From Aphodosoma sp044433285 (lineage in GTDB: Bacteria > Bacteroidota > Bacteroidia > Bacteroidales > Paludibacteraceae), in assembly GCA_044433285.1 (NCBI GenBank), contig JAWXTU010000108.1, positions 1 to 7,553 of the forward strand: 7,553 bases of DNA. The letters are read 5' to 3'. Shown in pieces: positions 4,665-7,553 of this stretch (the first letter of the stretch is position 1; every line of letters starts with the position of its first letter). The notes beneath the pieces are model-generated. The model had not been told where the DNA came from. It saw only the letters and a program-made list of their open reading frames with translations, and ran no database searches. The translations under genes and the position numbers were made by a program.

Positions 4665-5816
4665 ATGAATATTAGAGAAATAGTAGTGAAGGTTACATCT
4701 TCTTGTAACTTAAATTGTAAATATTGTTATATTTATAATAAAGGGGACAATGCATACATTTATGAACCTAGTGTTATTAGTGAAAAAACGGTGGAAATGT
4801 TATTGAAAAAAATAGATTCATACTGTAAAGAATATAAAATTCCAGAAGTAGTAATTATTTTTCACGGAGGGGAACCTCTTATTTTAGGAACTAGGTTTTA
4901 TAAAAACTTTATAACTCAAGCAGAGTTAATAGTGAAATCGACAAAATTAAAGTATACATTGCAAACTAATGGAACATTATTAACTGTGAAAAATATTTCT
5001 GAACTAACAAAATTGGGTATACAAATTGGTGTTAGTATTGATGGTAGTGAAAGGGCATCAGAAAATCGTATATATAGAAATTCAAACAGACACTCTCTTA
5101 AAGATGCGGTTAATGGTTATAAATTACTTTTAAATAATCAGCCCAATGCAGGAATATTATGTGTAATTAATACAGAAATAGAGCCATTTGAAATATATGA
5201 ATATTTCAAAGAATTAGGTTCTAAAAGATATGATTTATTAGTACCAGAAACAACATATAGTAACCAAGATAAAGCTGTCAATAAACTAGGGGACTGGCTA
5301 ATTAAATATTATAATATACATAAAAATGACACATCTGAAGTTAAGCCAACAATAAAAATATTTGATATTATTGAGGACTTGATATATGGTGTTGAAACTG
5401 GGAATGAGCAGTTTGGGAAAAGATATAATCAAGCAATTTCGATAAAAACAAGTGGTTCTATTGAGCCTGTTGATAGTTTAAAGATATGTAGGAATGGTAT
5501 TACTTTTACATCTTTGAATGTTCATGAGAATGATATAAAAGATATTCACAATAATGAACTGATGGTTAAATATTATAATGCACATCAAGATAGTGTTTTA
5601 TGTGATAAATGCAAGCAATGTATTATAGGATATTTATGTGGTGGGTCGCAGCTAGCGCATCGTTATTCTGAAACAAATTTATTTGACAATGAATCAGCAT
5701 ATTGTAATGATATCATTAAACTATTTATCCATATTCAAAATTGGCTTTACAATAATGATCCTATATTTAAAAAGAATGGAATAGAACCGTTAACTAAAGC
5801 CGATTTCGGTTTATAA
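4665..5816 (+). CDS. Radical SAM/SPASM peptide maturase, FxsB-like, putative three-residue cyclophane former
   Basis: This 383-residue enzyme starts with the SAM-binding cluster motif CNLNCKYC (Cys14, 18, 21), followed by FHGGEPL (66-72, SAM contact), LQTNGTLL (99-106) and VSIDG (123-127). The C-terminal part reads GSIEPVDSLKICRNG (Cys275), then CDKCKQC (Cys313, 316, 319), YLCGG (Cys325), HRY (332-334), LFDNESAYC (Cys347). This SIEPVD ... CGG ... HRY ... FDN..xYC order is characteristic of the FxsB branch of radical SAM/SPASM enzymes, related to GrrM and XyeB, several of which form C-C bonds between an aromatic residue and the residue two positions on. The Tyr-x-Lys/Arg motifs of precursor B fit such a site. 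The hydrolase gene follows 10 bases later. Enzyme class is certain; the cyclophane subfamily is recalled from motifs and not tested by alignment. Confidence 0.88.
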   Translation: MNIREIVVKVTSSCNLNCKYCYIYNKGDNAYIYEPSVISEKTVEMLLKKIDSYCKEYKIPEVVIIFHGGEPLILGTRFYKNFITQAELIVKSTKLKYTLQTNGTLLTVKNISELTKLGIQIGVSIDGSERASENRIYRNSNRHSLKDAVNGYKLLLNNQPNAGILCVINTEIEPFEIYEYFKELGSKRYDLLVPETTYSNQDKAVNKLGDWLIKYYNIHKNDTSEVKPTIKIFDIIEDLIYGVETGNEQFGKRYNQAISIKTSGSIEPVDSLKICRNGITFTSLNVHENDIKDIHNNELMVKYYNAHQDSVLCDKCKQCIIGYLCGGSQLAHRYSETNLFDNESAYCNDIIKLFIHIQNWLYNNDPIFKKNGIEPLTKADFGL

Positions 5817-5826
5817 TATATAGAGA

Positions 5827-6834
5827 ATGATTGCCATAAAGAAAAAAAATCTGATACTAGTGTGGTTATTATCAACCACATTTGCGCACGGTGCAAATAT
5901 TTCGTACGATTTCTTTGATATACACAATGAGGCTGATGATACAATAGAGTGCGTTCGCTTGTCTGTTGGTGCGGTTAAAAAGCCTGTGATGGTTTGGTTT
6001 GTAGGTTCTGTTTCTAATCCAGTAATTGTGGATTATGGTGCGGAATATGACAATTACAAGCTAGTGTTGCCGACAAATAATTTTGATGTTAATACTATAT
6101 TAAAAGATTATCACCTTGTGCTGTTTTCTCATCCATATATTCCAATACAAGAATCGTATAAGAATTTGAATGCTGAATTAGCTTGCTGCGATACCTCGCA
6201 AATGAATCAAGATGCGTGCAGCAAATTTAGAGCCACAAGTACGATAGAGTATCACGTTAACCGCAATAGAAAGGTGATTGATTTTGTGAAAAAGCAAGAG
6301 TGGGCTGATGAGTCGAAGATTATAATTATCGGACACTCGCAAGGTGCAACGGTTGCGGCTCATTTGGCTATGAACGCAGATGATATATATGCAGTTGCCT
6401 ATATATCAGGCTCTCCACTAGGGCGGTACTCATATATACAGGAGAATAGAAGAAAAGCTGATATTGGTATTGTAACAGCCGAGAAGGCTCAGGAGAATAT
6501 AGAATCGAACTATAAGGATTGGGAAGATATATGTTCTGATAAGCTCTTTAGTGATAATGCCAGACGAACTTGGAAGAGTTTTGGCAGACCATACTTAAAT
6601 GATATGTCTAAAATTACTGCAAATTTATTTATAGCTTATGGCACCGAAGATATTAGAGCCAGAAATTGTGATTTGATACCAATTATTCTTGAACTTGACC
6701 AAAAGAAAAACTACATGATGCTCCCAATGGTGGGGAGAGGACACAACTTTGAGTTAGTGGAGAATGGTAAAAGCAATTTCGAAGATATGCAATGGCAAAA
6801 GGTGATAGACGAATTTATACTTTATTTAAAATAA
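5827..6834 (+). CDS. Secreted alpha/beta hydrolase
   Basis: This 335-residue protein has a signal peptide (KKK head, hydrophobic stretch at about residues 9-20, possible cut after AHGA near residue 23), so it acts outside the cytoplasm. It carries a full alpha/beta hydrolase triad: the nucleophile elbow GHSQG with Ser171, Asp275 in YGTED, and His306 in GRGHNFE. Cys120, 121 and 131 could form a disulfide in the loop before the nucleophile strand. The gene lies between the maturase and the transporter, 10 bases after the former and 23 before the latter, with GAGA just ahead of the ATG. It could trim the exported peptide, hydrolyse an ester, or inactivate the product as self-protection. An esterase or peptidase role cannot be chosen from sequence. 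Its G/C content is higher than in the maturase. Confidence 0.85.
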   Translation: MIAIKKKNLILVWLLSTTFAHGANISYDFFDIHNEADDTIECVRLSVGAVKKPVMVWFVGSVSNPVIVDYGAEYDNYKLVLPTNNFDVNTILKDYHLVLFSHPYIPIQESYKNLNAELACCDTSQMNQDACSKFRATSTIEYHVNRNRKVIDFVKKQEWADESKIIIIGHSQGATVAAHLAMNADDIYAVAYISGSPLGRYSYIQENRRKADIGIVTAEKAQENIESNYKDWEDICSDKLFSDNARRTWKSFGRPYLNDMSKITANLFIAYGTEDIRARNCDLIPIILELDQKKNYMMLPMVGRGHNFELVENGKSNFEDMQWQKVIDEFILYLK

Positions 6835-6857
6835 TTGAAATTATATTTGAAAAATTT

Positions 6858-7553
6858 ATGTTGAAATTCCCCCACTACACACAACTAGACTCTATGGACT
6901 GCGGACCTACTTGTCTCCGCATTATTGCAAAACACTATGGTAAGGCGTTCTCCCTGCAAAATCTCAGGGAGAAGTGCCATATCACGCGTGAGGGTGTTTC
7001 GTTGCTTGGTATAAGTGATGCTGCCGAGCTAATAGGGTTGCGTAGCACAGGTGTGAAAGTAACGTGGGAACAGATGCAGGATGAAGTACCGTTGCCGTGT
7101 ATAGTACATTGGAATCAAAAGCATTTTGTGGTGGTCTACAAAATTAGAAAAAACATAGTTTATGTATCAGATCCAGCATCGGGTTTGTTGAAATACCCTA
7201 TAGATAAATTTAAAAAATCGTGGTTGCAAAACCACGAGGGCGAAAAGAGTAAGGGTATCGCTCTAATGCTAGAACCAACGGCAGAATTTTATAAAGAATT
7301 GGGCGATGAGGATAAGAAACTAAAATTCTCTGAACTACTACATTATCTAAACCCATACAAAAATTATCTTATTCAGTTAGCACTTGCAATGCTAACTGCC
7401 ACTGTATTAAGCCTAATCTCGCCATTTCTTACTCAATCTGTTGTGGATAAAGGTATTGGCACAAATGATATATCATTTGTAGTGATGATACTCATAGCGC
7501 AAGTGGTGTTGGTTGTCGGTCAAATGGCAAATAATCTTATACGTTCATGGTTG
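6858..7553 (+). CDS. C39 peptidase-containing ABC transporter, N-terminal part
   Basis: The frame is open from the ATG at 6858 to the last base of the window, giving 232 residues of a protein that should be around 700 residues long. The C39 domain is complete: Gln9, the nucleophile Cys15 in DCGPTC, His89 in KHFVVVY and Asp105 in SDPASG. It removes double-glycine-type leaders on the cytoplasmic face. After a linker at about 140-165, the first membrane segments of an ABC exporter begin (about 170-192 and 207-222). The ATPase domain lies beyond the window. As the only intact exporter seen, it is the likely leader peptidase and exporter for both precursors. Its first 89 codons are duplicated in the truncated gene at 3893-4171. 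Confidence 0.92.
   Translation, partial: MLKFPHYTQLDSMDCGPTCLRIIAKHYGKAFSLQNLREKCHITREGVSLLGISDAAELIGLRSTGVKVTWEQMQDEVPLPCIVHWNQKHFVVVYKIRKNIVYVSDPASGLLKYPIDKFKKSWLQNHEGEKSKGIALMLEPTAEFYKELGDEDKKLKFSELLHYLNPYKNYLIQLALAMLTATVLSLISPFLTQSVVDKGIGTNDISFVVMILIAQVVLVVGQMANNLIRSWL

Noticed and set aside
5747..5944. Open frame of 65 codons on the - strand across the maturase/hydrolase junction
   Set aside because: It overlaps two well-supported genes and has no family features; the same applies to the frame at 6178-6363 inside the hydrolase.

Overview
The window reads as an accessory locus of a low-GC Bacteroidota bacterium, most likely from the Bacteroidales. It encodes ribosomally made, post-translationally modified peptides (RiPPs). 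The taxon is inferred from three things: the ATP-grasp plus radical-less SPASM maturase pair ('grasp-with-spasm' system), the double-glycine leader of the first precursor, and A/T-rich start regions with few strong Shine-Dalgarno sites. All recognisable genes lie on the + strand. I found no tRNA, rRNA, CRISPR array or transposase gene.

Layout. (1) Bases 1-480: the C-terminal end of a radical SAM/SPASM peptide maturase whose catalytic half lies upstream of the window. (2) Bases 481-840: non-coding, with a weak hairpin and the first copy (534-575) of a perfect 42-bp direct repeat. (3) Bases 841-3882, module A: a 72-residue double-glycine precursor, a secreted protein of unknown function, the ATP-grasp ligase GwsG, an unknown 69-residue protein overlapping its neighbours at both ends, and the SPASM protein GwsS. 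(4) Bases 3893-4171: a C39 peptidase domain cut off just after its catalytic His. The second 42-bp repeat (4170-4211) starts at its stop codon. (5) Bases 4281-6834, module B: a 62-residue precursor whose core has Tyr-x-Lys/Arg motifs at an exact 12-residue period, a strongly structured spacer, a radical SAM/SPASM enzyme resembling the FxsB-type cyclophane-forming group, and a secreted alpha/beta hydrolase. (6) Bases 6858 to the window end: the N-terminal 232 residues of a C39 peptidase-containing ABC transporter, whose first 89 residues nearly match the truncated copy.

How the genes probably work together (inference). GwsG would form side-chain ester or amide links in precursor A with help from GwsS. 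The FxsB-like enzyme would crosslink the three Tyr-x-Lys/Arg motifs of precursor B. One C39 transporter would remove both leaders and export both products. The two secreted proteins could act in late processing or self-protection.

The most notable points are the side-by-side assembly of at least two, probably three, different RiPP pathways; the 42-bp repeats and duplicated transporter start that suggest cassette recombination; and the 12-residue periodic core of precursor B, which predicts an undescribed tri-cyclophane peptide.
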